A stretch of DNA of 64,000 bases from Buxus sempervirens (GCA_947561395.2 OX387183.1:37926901-37990900); one strand, 5' to 3'; counted from the stretch's first letter, positions 37,058 through 49,114 are shown. Notes: a model not told the origin generated them from the sequence alone. Numbers and translations: made by a program.

Positions 37058-38690
37058 GTAAGTGCAGAATCAAGTTTCTTTCCTATAGTTCATTCCCTCA
37101 AGTGCATATCTGCATTATTATTTTGATGGAAAAGTTGAATTTTTTAATACATCAGGAAAACATTGTGGGCATGCATTGACATCATGTGACATTTATTGGT
37201 GTTACCATGGAAGCTGTTGAATGTCTGTGTGATGATCTTAGTTAACAAGAACCTGTAAATATCTCTTCATCTGCTCTCTATTTATGTGTCTATGGCCCCA
37301 GAAAATAGTTCTATTTATTTATTTAATTTTTTGACTTTGGTGATTTATCGAAAGTCAATTGTTTCATCATCTTGAAAATGTCTTCTTCCAATGAATATAT
37401 CTTCTGAATATTCTGATTTCTTGGGTGTAGATGATGAGAGAGAGAGAGAGAGATTTTAATATTCCTTGAATTCATCTTGAACTCTTCTATTTCTATTGAT
37501 GATGGTTGACAAATGGTAGATTGGTGATGCTTGGAGAAGTGGAAGGGGTCTTTTGAATATTCCTTGAATTCAATGAGACAAATCATGCAAAAAAATAAAA
37601 TAAATATTGAAAATATAACTATTGGAAATGAACCAAGGACCATTGCATTGCATATTTTATGCCCTGCCTTGAAGCTAAGCAGGTTCACATAATAAAACTT
37701 GTGCATGTGCATAGGAATTCAATTAATTTTATGGGATCTTGGATATTAACAATTTACTCATAACTAAAATTTGAAAAAATATTGATAGGAATATAGAAAA
37801 GATAAGAATATAGTTTTTACTTTTTATTTTTTCTGGGCGATTAAGGATATAATTTTTATTGAATATGATATAACATAATTTTTATTGATTAATGTAATGA
37901 TACAAACTATACCTTGGTCAGGGAGGGAAGTTAACGTGATTTGGATTTTGGTGTGGATGTCTTTTTCTGGGTTTTTTGTTTTATGTAATTTGACTAACAA
38001 ATCTTGTATCAAGGGTCTGATCCCTTGAATATATACCCACTTCTCATGGGTATTTTTATTCTATATAATGAAACTACTATTGTTCATCAAAAAAAAAACA
38101 ATACTGTCAATGTAGTTATTATAGTTGACTGAAAAGAGTGAAGGAGAAAGCAGAAAATGCCGAGTCTATAATAGTATTAGCCAATTAAGTTAAGAGGTGT
38201 TTGGACTTCCAAAATTAGTATGGGCCAATTAAGGGGCCTGGGACTTCCAAAATGTCAAATGTTTCAGATTTACTGCTTATCTCATCTGTTTCTTGGTTCT
38301 GGCTATGTGTTAAGACTTTTATGATGTATTTTTTCTGTATGATATTCCTTTCTTGGTTTTTTTTTTTTTTAAATTAGATTTTAGAAGGATGCATTTCATG
38401 TTTCAGGCCGTTTGGATTTGTACATTATTTATTTCAATGATGTTCAAGTTCAATGATTGCTTTGCATTATAGATAGGTTAATATTTATGAAGAGTTTATA
38501 TTGTTTAATTGAGCTTCTGTATAATTGAGCTTCAGGCCGTTTAGTTTATTTGCATGAATCAGCTAGCATGCTTGTTGTAGTTTAGCCTATACTAGGATAA
38601 AGTTGCTTTTGAACTAGATATTTCTTGTTCAGCTCTCACAAACGTTGACACAGTGAGAATCCTTGTTCATTTTTTTGAAGGTTACCATTG
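37058..38690. other. MULE interior, non-coding
   Basis: AT-rich, possibly the downstream intron of the captured SNF4-like gene: the exon ends in a good GTAAGT donor. A (GA)n run lies near 37434-37454 and a poly-A tract near 38090. No further SNF4 exon is recognised. Confidence 0.5.
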
Positions 38691-38695
38691 ACGAA

Positions 38696-41600
38696 TGTAA
38701 CGCCCCGGAACCGGGTTACGTGAAATAAACCGTAACTCGTTCCCAAGGAGTTAGCTTTTCACACAGGATCGCTATATCAGAGTAAGGAAAACATGAAATG
38801 GCAACAACATAATCAGAGTCAACTAAAATTTTCCCCAACTCACCTGAACCAAGAATATACCCGCCTGAATCGTCCTCTCTAAGATCTGAAAACAAAACAA
38901 AACAAAACAGTGAGATACGACTATCTCAGCAAGTAGCAATGCATGCACGAAATATAGTTATAACAATACTAAAACATGCACGATTAAGAATACACGACGA
39001 TTAACCACGGTTAATCCGTCTAATCTCGGAAATACATCGTCAATCACATTCAGAAAATCTTATGTATTGGGACTCGTGAAGTTTGACCACTTTGTAAAGT
39101 TAAGTTCTAGCTCCAAACAGTTCCAGTCCAAGAACCTCTGCCAAATCTGATACCTCTGAAAACAGATTCCAATATATTGTCTCTTGGTGGAAATCACAAG
39201 ACCTCACCCTCCTCAAGGGTGGAAACGGATATCAATCCAGTCTGAGAACCACTGTCGTAACTGCTACCAATAATAGACCTCACCCCCTCATGGGGTGGAA
39301 ACGAAGCTGCTGCAGCACATCCCTCATGGAAGGCCTCTTTATATGGAGGAAACGCGTAAAATAAATCCCTCTTAGTTCGCAGCACTTCCCTCATGGAAGG
39401 CCTCTCCGCATAAAGGAAACGCATGAAGGAAGCTAGACTTTAACCAAACAAAATAGACCGACTTCACTTACTAGCTAGATTATGGATCCATAACATGCTA
39501 TGCCCTAAATAGCATACATAAAGACCAACAAGTACGACAAAAGCTTCGTTTCAAACCAAGAAGTATTTCGATGTGCAACACAACATATAACCGGGTGCGA
39601 ATAAACATAATATGGTCACTCAGGACCAAAGCCTACTCCCTCATGGAGTTTTTCGAAAGTACTTTCTCAAGCAACAATTTTTAAGAATAAAATACATGCA
39701 GTTCTGATACCAACTTTCAATTAAGAATGCAGTAATTAAATAAATCAATCGGAAAACACTAAGAGTCTTCAAATCTATCTCAGCAACATAAGTCTGATAA
39801 AATTCCATAAAATAGATATCATTTCATTTCAGGAATTTCAGAGGTTATACACATTACTAAGAAAAAATTAAACCAGCATTGGGATTCCGATTAAACACAA
39901 AACAGTTCCTAGCTGAATATCTCATCATTTTTTACTTTCATTGACAACCCAAGACCATAACCAGTGATTTATTAAAACAGCATAGACAATTTAATATTCA
40001 AGTCATGACAGAAATTCAGCTAAGACAATGAGATTAGGATCAGCTCCAGGATTTTCCGAATAACCAATTCTTTTAGTGCATAAATTCAGATTTGCTAAGT
40101 TGCTAGTAATTGATTCCCAACATAAATTAAACCTTACTTTTTATTATCATATTGATCCCCATAGTTTCCCAACAGCTCTTGAAATTTTCAAATGAAATGA
40201 TAAAATGAGTTTAACACCAGAAATAGACTCAAAGAATCTAACCTATATGCTGCAGAAAATTTAGAACCTACTTTTAGTATTTTTCCTCTCAACAATTCTC
40301 TTAGTTCATGGTGTTAATTGAGCTTCCACAAGATTCTAATAGTCTTAGATCCTAAATAGAACTTAAATGAACCTATTTGAACAGGTTTTAGAGGCTAAAG
40401 TTTTATTTATAAACAAATAATAAATCAGCCGCACATAGTATTAGAATTTGGATCTGGTGCTGACCCGGAGAGGTTGGCCCCAAGTCAAAACCTCTTAGCA
40501 CCAGGTATAAATGGGAGTCTGGTGCTAACCCGGAGAGGTTGGCCCCAGATTAGTTTCCCTAGCGCCAAATAACTTTTGAGTCTGGTGCTAACCTCTTTGA
40601 GGTTGGCGCCAGGTCCAATAGGTTGGCACCAGGTCCAAGCAGTAGGCGGCAGTTTTATTTTTGGTCTGGTGCTAACCTCTTTGAGGTTGGCGCCAGGTCC
40701 ATTAGGTTGGCACCAGGTCTGGTTTCAACTCGGTAATTCTCAAAACTTGCGGCCAAAGCTCATTCTACCATTATCAACCAAAACAAACCTTATGAAACCT
40801 TCCAACCCAGCACATATGATCTTAATAACTCAATAATTCTCCTTCGAAAATAAACCAACCAGATTATACAACTATTAAACATCAAACGCTCGAACGAAAC
40901 TTGGAAATTTCTTTAAACACAAATCTACCCTTTATATGATCTTAAAAACCACAAGAATCATGCTGTTTTCGAAGGTGCTACTTGCCTCTTTGATTCCCTC
41001 TTCACCAAAACAACAACTCAATGGAGGATCTTCACGTCTAGAATCTCCAACACAGCAATGGACGACCTCCACAAACAACAATGTTATTCACATCCAGAAT
41101 CTCCAAATAGCAAAACTGAACTGAACGTGTCTTGCTCCAACAGCAATGGACGACCTCCTCCTCTTCCAAGCCTAGGTTTCCTTCTTCTTCTCCAAGCAAT
41201 CCTCTCCACTCACCTCAACTCTCAGATCTACTTTGCATTCGTTTTACCTTCTCCAACATTGAAGTTATTTGTAACGCCCGGAGAGAAAGCAAAGGTTACG
41301 ATCAGAAAATTCCATACGTTTTTTAAAAAAAACTGCTTGTCTTCTATTTCTTTTGATCAAGTGTAGAGCCCTCCACTATATTCCCTACACCAACAGCCTT
41401 GCATTCAACCAAATCTCTTTTAACTCCCTCATGATCCACCGGTGCTCCACCACAAAATTTCCTACACCAACTAATATCAAAACCAACTAATAGCTAACCA
41501 AAATAATAGCTAACCAAATCAATAAATAATAACTCATATAACATTTGAAATTTAAACCTAACTTTACTTACTTAAATCTATTTAATTCATCTTACATTAT

Positions 41601-41783
41601 CTATTTAAATATTACAATTATAATATAAGAATCATTCACTTTAATTCACCTAAGCTGACTTTTCTGAAATTCCTAACTTGTCCTTGAGACACAACTACTT
41701 GAATTAATTATCCCTCATTATTTATTTTTAATAATATTAACAAATTCCTTATATTAGGCTAATCAAAAATCCGGGGTCTTACA
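38696..41783 (-). mobile_element. Solo LTR, Ty3/Gypsy chromovirus type, 3.1 kb
   Basis: It starts TGTAACGCCCCGG, ends GGGGTCTTACA and is flanked by the exact 5-bp repeat ACGAA (38691-38695 and 41784-41788). There is no internal region or second LTR. By the orientation of the Tekay-type element it is in minus sense. It contains two sets of internal repeats: CTCATGGAAGGCCTCT units (about 39310-39430), and GGTGCTAACC...GGTTGGCGCCAGGTCC units (about 40450-40720). It sits inside the Mutator-like element and is therefore younger than that insertion. Confidence 0.88.
40448..40725. repeat. Minisatellite within the solo LTR
   Basis: Four to six degenerate units of about 40-100 bp share TCTGGTGCTAACC, GAGGTTGGCGCCAGGTCC and AGGTTGGCACCAGGTCC. 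GGCGCC and related words give strong dyad symmetry. Parts of 40576-40836 look open only because of this repeat. Confidence 0.8.
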
Positions 41784-41788
41784 ACGAA

Positions 41789-42617
41789 TAAAAAAAAATG
41801 AGGCAAAAGCGTATTTCCAACAAAGATGAAGAACAAGCAAGAGATGAAACGAATGAGGAACGGTAAAGTACCTATTCTTATCCCCTCAAATGCATTATTA
41901 GTTTTATGTAAAACTGTCAATTGTGTGTAAATTCACTTTCATAAAGGTAATTGGTACCTAAATAAACATAGAATTTATTTACTATGTTGTCATAAACAGA
42001 AAATGTATTTTTATGCCTAGCAGAAATGTTCGTCCTAGGTTGGACGAGGATGCATCCACATCTTCATACTTATCAAAAGCAAGGCCACACATTCATCCAA
42101 GAAATGCATGGAAGAGCCATTTCAGGTTGGGTTCGAAGAACCTTCTTGCTTTTTTAATTTTTCCCCCTCATTTTTTTCTTGAGAAATAATACAATTTTGT
42201 TGGTTAGTAAATTTTTCTTTGTAATTTTTCTTGTTGTAGGAAGTACTACCTCTAAAGTTGCTTTGTTTCTATCGACATGATTAATAGAGTTCAAGATGAC
42301 ATTTTTGGAAAAAGCTCATTATCTCTTTCATTACTTCTACAAGTTGCTGTTTCTCAAAGATAGTTTGTTGATATGCTACCTGTTGTACAAGTATGTGCAT
42401 TTATTTCCATTAGGTGTTTAATTGCAAAGTTGCAGAAAGTTGTGGCTTTAGAATCGTAGTTGCTTATGTGAATTTTCACTGTCAAGGATTGGCCGTTGCT
42501 ATTAGTAAACTTTATCTCTTTATTGTTCTTTACTTATTATCTTCCAATGACATGTTGATTGGCTCCTTTTAATCCTAGTTATAAGGAAAATTATGGGAAT
42601 ACCTTTATCTCTTTATT
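41789..42617 (+). other. Possible exon fragments of an unrecognised gene in the MULE
   Basis: One exon-like piece at about 42020-42125 reads RNVRPRLDEDASTSSYLSKA then RPHIHPRNAWKSHF, with an AGGTTG-type right edge. A second at about 42240-42385 reads DDIFGKSSLSLSLLLQVAVS and is followed by an in-frame stop. Composition is protein-like but I do not recognise the family, and the splice signals are only fair. Confidence 0.3.
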
Positions 42618-42784
42618 GTACAACACCGTTAACAAACGTGGGTACAACCCAAAATAGCATGGGGTTCAACCCTCTTAGAAACGGGTACAACCCAAGTCAG
42701 CATAGGGTACAACACGGCTAACAAACGTGGGTACAACCGAAAATAGCATAGGGTACAACCCTCTTAGCAACGGGTACAAACAAA

Positions 42785-43911
42785 GGCTGCGTTTGGTAAC
42801 GCTTTTGATTTTTTGCTTTTAAAAGCAAGAAAGAAAAAAAGCAATTTTATGCTTTTGGAAAGATCTTTTCTTGAAGCAAATGCGTTTGGTAAACTTTTTC
42901 TTTGTTTCTAAGAAGCAAAAAAGCATGTTTGGTAATTACAATAACATAGAAATTGCTTTTTGCTTTCATAAAAGTATTGTACACAATTTATGTATTGTAC
43001 TTAGAAATATACTCAAAAATATAAGTCCAATATTATAAAAGATTCATAAAATAGTCATTTAATTACATTCAAATAATCGGGTTGGGGTTAATCGGGTCAT
43101 AATCGGGTTGGACTAAATTAAGGCGGGTTGGAAAACCCCCAACCCGCCAACCCGTTTATTATTATTTTTATTTTTTATTTTTCAAAAAATATTATTAAAA
43201 TAGGGTTGGGGGGTTAATTGGATCCGGTTGTACCGGGTTCGGGTCGGGGTTTTGGGGTTAATCGGGGTAGAAACATGATACTTTTGCCATCTTTTTTTTT
43301 TAATCGGGTTACCTATCGGGCGGGTCATAATCGGGTTGACCCGATTACTGTTATTTTTCAAAAAATATTATTAAAATAGGGTTGTGGGGTTAATTGGATC
43401 CGGTTGTACCGGGTTTGAGTCGGGTTTTGGGGTTAATCGAGTCGAAACATGATACTTTTGCCATCTTTTTTTTTAATCGGGTTACCTGTCTGGTTGGCGG
43501 GTCATAATCGGGTTGACCCGATTACTGGCAGGTTGGGGAAACCCCAACCCAATTAATAAACGGGTCAACCCAACCCGTTTATAATCGGGTTGACCCGTTG
43601 GGTCGGGTGGCATTTTGCTGGCTCTAGCAATAACAATACATTGTTACTTCTTAAGTGAGTATGGAGGCATCATCTTTAATATAGGAATAAAGCAACAGGG
43701 TATCAAAGGGTTTTGAAAGCAATAAAGCAATTTTGTAAAAATATTGAGAATCAACGTTTTGTTGCTTCCGGTGAAAAGCAATAAAATTGCTTCTTTGCTT
43801 TTAGTAAATTGCTTCTCGTGTGCGTTACCAAACGGTACTTTTGCTTTTAAAAGCAATTTTTTGCTTTCAAAAGCAAAAAAGTACTTTCGAAAAGCGTTAC
43901 CAAACACAGCC
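42785..43911. mobile_element. TIR element inserted in the satellite array
   Basis: The left end is GGCTGCGTTTGGTAACGCTT and the reverse complement of the right end is GGCTGTGTTTGGTAACGCTT. Both are followed by GCTTTTAAAAGCAA-type palindromes (42820-42900 and 43795-43890). I find no clean target duplication: the flanks CAAA and CAAG suggest a 3-bp CAA at best. The superfamily is therefore undecided between PIF/Harbinger-like and hAT-like. No transposase. The interior (43075-43620) is a CGGGTT-rich block with a tandem duplication of about 170 bp, probably a second insertion with hAT-like subterminal repeats. Confidence 0.75.
43075..43620. repeat. AATCGGGTTG-rich block with ~170-bp tandem duplication
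   Basis: The text GTTAATTGGATCCGGTTGTA ... GAAACATGATACTTTTGCCA ... GGGTCATAATCGGGTTGACC occurs twice (about 43210-43345 and 43388-43520). Dense CGGGTT/AACCCG words in both orientations resemble hAT subterminal arrays. The right edge CGGGTGGCATTTTGCTGGCT could be a terminus; its left partner is not found. Confidence 0.6.
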
Positions 43912-46084
43912 CAAGTCAGCATTAGGGTACAACATCCCTAACACAGGTGGGCACAACCCAAAATAGCATAGGGTACAATCCTCTTAGCAACGGGTACAAC
44001 CCAAGTCAGCATAGGGTACAACACCGCTAACAAACGTGGGTACAACCCAAAATAGCATGGGGTTCAATCCTCTTAGCAACGGGTACAACCCAAGTCAGCA
44101 TAGGATACAACACCCTTAACACACATGGGTACAACCCAAAATAGCATGGGATTCAACCCTCTTAGCAACGGGTACAACCCAAGTCAGCATTAGGGTACAA
44201 CATCTCTAACACAGGTGGGTACAACCCAAAAGAGCATGGGGTACAACCCTCTTAGCAACGGGTACAACCCAAGTCAGCATAGGGTACAACACCGCTAACA
44301 AACGTGGGTACAACCCAAAATAGCATGGGGTTCAATCCTCTTAGCAACGGGTACAACCCAAGTCAGCATAGGATACAACACCCTTAACACACATGGGTAC
44401 AACCCAAAATAGCATGGGATTCAACCCTCTTAGCAACGGGTACAACCCAAGTCAGCATTAGGGTACAACATCTCTAACACAGGTGGGTACAACCCAAAAG
44501 AGCATGGGGTACAACCCTCTTAGCAACGGGTACAACCCAAGTCAGCATAGGGTACAACACTGCTAACAAACGTGGGTACAACCAAAAATATCATGGGGTT
44601 CAACCCTCTTAGCAATGGGTACAACCCAAGTCAGCATAGGGTACAACACAGCTAACAGATGTGGGTACAACCCAAAATAGCATGGGGTACAACCCTCTTA
44701 GCAATGGGTACAACCCAAGTCAGCATTAGGGTACAACACGGCTAATACACATGGGTACAACCCTCTTAGCAACGGGTACAACCCAAGTCAGCATAGGGTA
44801 CAACACCCCTAACACACATGGGTACAACCCAAAATAGCATAGGATACAACCCTCTTAGCAACGGGTACAACCCAAGTCAGCATAGGGTACAACACCGCTA
44901 ACACATGGTTTAGAGGGTTGTACCCTATGTTGACTTTGGTTGTACCCATTGCTAAGAGGGTTGTACCCCATGCTACATTGGGTTGTACCCACGTCTGTTA
45001 GCGGTGTTGTACCCTATGTTGACTTGGGTTGTACCCGTTGCTAAGAGGGTTGTACCCATGCTATATTGGATTATACCCACGTCTGTTAGCGGTGTTGTAC
45101 CCTATGTTGACTTGGGTTGTACCCGTAGCTAAGAGGGTTGTACCCCATGCTACATTGGGTTGTACCCACATCTGTTAGCTGTGTTGTACCCTATGCTGAC
45201 TTGGGTTGTACCCGTTGCTAAGAGGGTTGTACCCCATGCTATTTTGGGTTGTACCGACGTTTGTTAGCCGTGTTGTACCCTAATGCTGACTTGGGTTGTA
45301 ACCGTTGCTAAGAGGGTTGTACCCCATGCTATTTTGGGTTGTACCCACGTTTGTTATCCGTGTTGTACCCATATTGTCTCCCTTCATTCCTTTCCTATAT
45401 TGTAAAACCTTTCCATCTTATTGAATAACCAATTGGTACCAGCAACCTAGAATCCCTTCTATAAGTAATGAAATTCATTTATATCAAAAGGAAGGAGCAC
45501 CCACAAGGAGTCGACATTCCAAAAAATTGAAAAACCTATGAAACAAAACAAGATCCATTGAGAACCAAAAATTAGATATTTCTCTGCAATATGTCATTTC
45601 TTTCTAACATTCAACTCCTAAATGTCATCTCTTATCAACAATCACATTCATACAAACTCACCTACCACTACAGAGCCGCCTAATATCCACAAACCGATCA
45701 TAGTTTCCTCTCTCCCTTGAACAACAAAGGTCATATACAGGACCACAAAGTAGAAGATGAGAAGTAACAAAAAAACAACACCGACATAATCCTCAAAACT
45801 ATTTGACAGTCAACCTCTAAGCATACCCGAGGCATCAATTCTCGACATTCCCATCATTGAACTTTAACCCATTTGCGGTACCTAGAACTCCAAAAACACT
45901 GCAGTACAATGACCTGTTAAAACAAGTTTACATAAACAGTTAAGATTGACTTATTAAAAAACCAGCCTATGATTAGATTTGTATAGAATGCCACTTACCA
46001 TGTTGATACCAGCACGGATCTGCCAAGCTTGAACAAATATGAATTGTTTGCATGAGGTAGTGAGGTAATCCGGTCAATTCCTCC

Positions 46085-47545
46085 CCATTCTGAAGTCACA
46101 CAACCTTGAGAAGGTCATCCAATAAAGCTACAATTAGTAATAGAAGCTCTCAATTTAAATAATTGTCTTATATCCTTATCTTGTACCTTCATTTCTCCCG
46201 ATCAATAAGAGAACCAATTGATTCGGTGACTCCACTATCAGACTGAACAATGAGGTCTGAAATGAGCTTATCGCAAAAGTACTTCATATTATCCTACAAA
46301 AAGTAGTGTATGAATTTAAGCTAAAGAATGTTTGGCAAGACAAATAAAACTAAGTGAACATCAACTATGCTCAATGATGTTTAAATAAAAAACAGAATTA
46401 ATTATCTGAATTCAATAACAGATTATTTAGCACATGCCTTTCGCAATCATTCCAAACACACCCATTGTTTTGGATTTTCCCAAATCAATCTTCTATTTGT
46501 TACTTTCCTTTGGCTCTCTCTTTCTCCTGCTTTCTAAGGTTGAGCAGACCAAGTTGGAAAAGAAAAGATTTATATGTAATATATTACATTAATACTAACT
46601 GAAGTATGTTCTAAATTTGAGTAGTTTGTTTGAAGTGTTTGTAGATAAGGATTATTACTTGTTAATAATAGAAAAAAGAAAATTTCATGAATTTTTTTTT
46701 GCTTGATATCATCTATATATTATCTGTTTGGAAGGTTAGTTTGTTACTTGGGTTAAGTATTTTACTCAAGTTTTGATTTCAATAAAATAAAAAATTCAAA
46801 AAAAAGAGAAAATTTTTAGGGGTATGTCTGCACTTAAAGAGTATAAGTGCCCCTCCTGTTATTGTGCATTGAATCAAGAAACTATTTCTGGAAATATTAT
46901 TCTAAACTGAGATTATGGATATTTAAATACATACAGACAGTAATTTCCCAAAACTGATACTGTGCGGTTTTCAATGCACAGGCTATCCTCATACTAATCT
47001 AGCACATGGATTTTCTACACAAAAACCATGGAATTGGTTCTTTTTCAAGCGTAAGCAAACCCCCAATAATTCTTCCATCTAGATATAAAAAATAATGAGA
47101 TGGTACATGGGATTCCAAGGAAGATTCAAGATAATGCTCCTTACCCACCATAACCATAAAAATTTGTCACTGTTTCCTCAATCTTGCCTTTGATTGCTTG
47201 AACCCATCTAAATGAAAAACAAATAGTGAACTATATCTTACCACAATTTACTTCTTTAAATGTGTTGATTGGTCAATTTGAATCTCAACTTTTGTTCTAT
47301 GAAAATGACTAAAAGACAAGACAATTTAGCTATAATGAAAGAAAGGCCTTGCTCTTTTTATATGCTTTGTGGGTATTATGGTATTTCTATCTTGTGAGAC
47401 ATTTGTTTGTAGACAACCATGCTTTTCTGCGCATTCTTATTCTTTATAGGCATTATGGTATTATGTGCCCAATTTTGGGCCAATGCACCTCAGAAAGGGA
47501 CCCTCTGGTCAACCATGAGGACAATGCTTCAACCCACGTAAGCAC
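46085..47545 (-). pseudogene. Exon-like fragments of an unrecognised gene, minus strand, in the MULE
   Basis: Read on the minus strand, four pieces have splice-like borders. About 47445-47545: VEALSSWLTRGSLSEVHWPK. About 47150-47215: WVQAIKGKIEETVTNFYGYG, with a GTAAGG donor. About 46195-46295: DNMKYFCDKLISDLIVQSDS then GVTESIGSLIDRE. About 45998-46130: QNGEELTGLPHYLMQTIHIC, with a GTAAGT donor and one in-frame stop. The third piece follows a TTTTTGTAG acceptor. Composition and edges suggest one captured multi-exon gene, opposite in direction to the SNF4 fragment. I cannot name the family. Confidence 0.4.
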
Positions 47546-48453
47546 CATTAATTCAAATGTACCAGATTTATCACACCTAATAAAATAGATGTTTAAATAT
47601 AGAGAAAGCCTCTTTGCTTTATAATTATCTGAGCCTGAAACTTTTACGTGGAGCCAAATGGAAGTACATGAAGATAAGTAGAATTCACCAACTAAAATGC
47701 ACATATGAAGTTCATGTGTCACTAAACTTGGGAGAACCAGTGCCTCTCTCTCTCTAGTTATCTGGTCATCTTCTCTATATGCATTATCTATTTCTAAGAG
47801 TTTGAATAAATAGTAACACATTACACATGTAAACTATAAAACGAAATGATGGTTGTTCAAGTCAATTTTCAATAACTCCCAGAGAGAATTCAAATGAAGG
47901 GATGTCAATAAACTGAATTTGTCTTCTCTTATTATGTTGTTAATGACCAGGAAATGGAGATGTTTCTAGCTTCATATTCTAAATGTCTTCATTCCAAAAG
48001 CCCAATTTCGTTTAAAAATTTCAACAAACACATGATATGCAAGCTGTTTCAACAATACAAGATCAGAAAGCAAGCTGTTTACCCATCTCATTTATTGAAT
48101 AGAAAATTTTATTTTAATATCAATAATTATCAGAAAGCAAGTTGATGGCTCTCTAGTTTCTTTCTATGCTAACAAATTTCTAAAGATTTTGTAAAGATGT
48201 GTTCCACTAAGTGCCCACTTAGAAGAAAACTCATATAGAAAAACCATTTTCGACCACATATATATATATAGATAGCGCTCTTGTAGTACTCACTATTCAA
48301 TGCCCACTGATGAAAGCAAGTTTAAAAGTACACATTTTCTTGAACAATGTTCACATGTGAGCTGATTTAAAGGGAATATATATAGATATATATATATAAC
48401 ATATGATAAAATAAAAAGGAGAAGAGAGTTTTATTTTATTAAAAAATGAGGGG

Positions 48454-48490
<37 letters not shown>

Positions 48491-48954
48491 TCACGGCAAA
48501 CCTGTGGATAATAATACAGAAGATGATGGCTAGGGTTCTTTGTAAAAGAGCTGGTTCCACCAATCCCCTTGAGGAATGGTCACTTTCTAGAAGAGCAACA
48601 ATGCCACCTCACTCTCGCCCTTCTGTTTTAGTTTCGATTCCTTCTATTTTTCTCTCCATCTAGCAATGGAGGAATACGCAGTTGATAATCCAACAAAATT
48701 ACTAGATGCAGCTTTGTAAAAGAGTTGATTCCACCAATCCCTTTGAGGGATGGATGAGCCAAGATAAATATGGGGATAGATGAGCCGAGATAAATATGGC
48801 TTTTGACGAATGGTATGCACCCACGAAACACTCAAGAGTAGGAGGAGAACACCCTTTTCTTTGGATTCTCCGGCATGAGGAACAGAGAATTTTTTATTTT
48901 CGTTAGATTTGGGATTTGGTTGGGCGGGAGCGGGAATATACGTTTTTGGTGAAG
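47546..48954. other. Right interior of the MULE, no gene assigned
   Basis: AT-rich. It has a (GA)n tract (48455-48484) and a degenerate local duplication around TTTGTAAAAGAGCTGGTTCCAC (48540) and TTTGTAAAAGAGTTGATTCC (48714), each followed by ACCAATCCC and TTGAGG. The subterminal region from about 48955 contains inverted CGGAGATGTCTCCG-type palindromes belonging to the TIR. Confidence 0.5.
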
Positions 48955-49114
48955 ATGGGTGTAACGGAGATGTCTCCGTTAATTGGTCCCGTGTCTGTTA
49001 ACGGAGAGTCTCCGTTTTTTTTAAGTGCTGGAGCGGGATGCGTGGCGAAAATCGGCAGGCGCTCCAGCCGATCTTCCAGCATCCCGCTCCAGCTGATATG
49101 GGGTCATCTCTAAC

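Larger units (their letters stand above)
42618..45372. repeat. 89-bp satellite array with two opposed arms
   Basis: Monomers of 89-90 bp consist of GCAACGGGTACAACCC, AAGTCAGCATAGGGTACAAC, a variable CACCGCTAACAAACGTGG segment, GTACAACCCAAAATAGCATG and GGGTTCAACCCTCTTA. Start points measured at 43987, 44076, 44165, 44255, 44344 and 44433 give spacings of 89, 89, 90, 89 and 89. About 14 monomers lie in forward orientation (42618-42780 and 43912-44907), then about 5 in reverse orientation (44910-45372). The forward arm shows a three-monomer higher-order period of about 268 bp. A TIR element (42785-43911) splits the left part. Many GGGTACAACCC words are themselves near-palindromic. Confidence 0.93.
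35394..49105. mobile_element. Mutator-like element (Pack-MULE) carrying host gene fragments
   Basis: Exact 9-bp direct repeats ATCTCTAAC lie at 35385-35393 and 49106-49114, the Mutator-class TSD length. Read inward, both ends start GACCCCATATCAGCTGGAGC and stay similar through CTGGAAGATCGGCTGGAGCG and CCACG, with CCGTTAACG-like words further in, so the TIR exceeds 70 bp and perhaps 130. Total length is 13,712 bp including later insertions. I see no MURA-type transposase. Inside are spliced exons of an SNF4-like gene, further exon-like fragments, a solo LTR and a satellite array. It is inserted in the transposase gene of hAT B, just after the dimerisation domain. Confidence 0.9.

Noticed and set aside
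38696-41783. A full LTR element or LARD
   Set aside because: Only one TG...CA unit lies between the ACGAA duplications; no second LTR, primer site or polypurine tract was seen.
42618-45372. CRISPR-like array of regular repeats
   Set aside because: The whole 89-bp unit repeats with no unique spacers, units occur in both orientations, and the context is a plant genome. It is a satellite.
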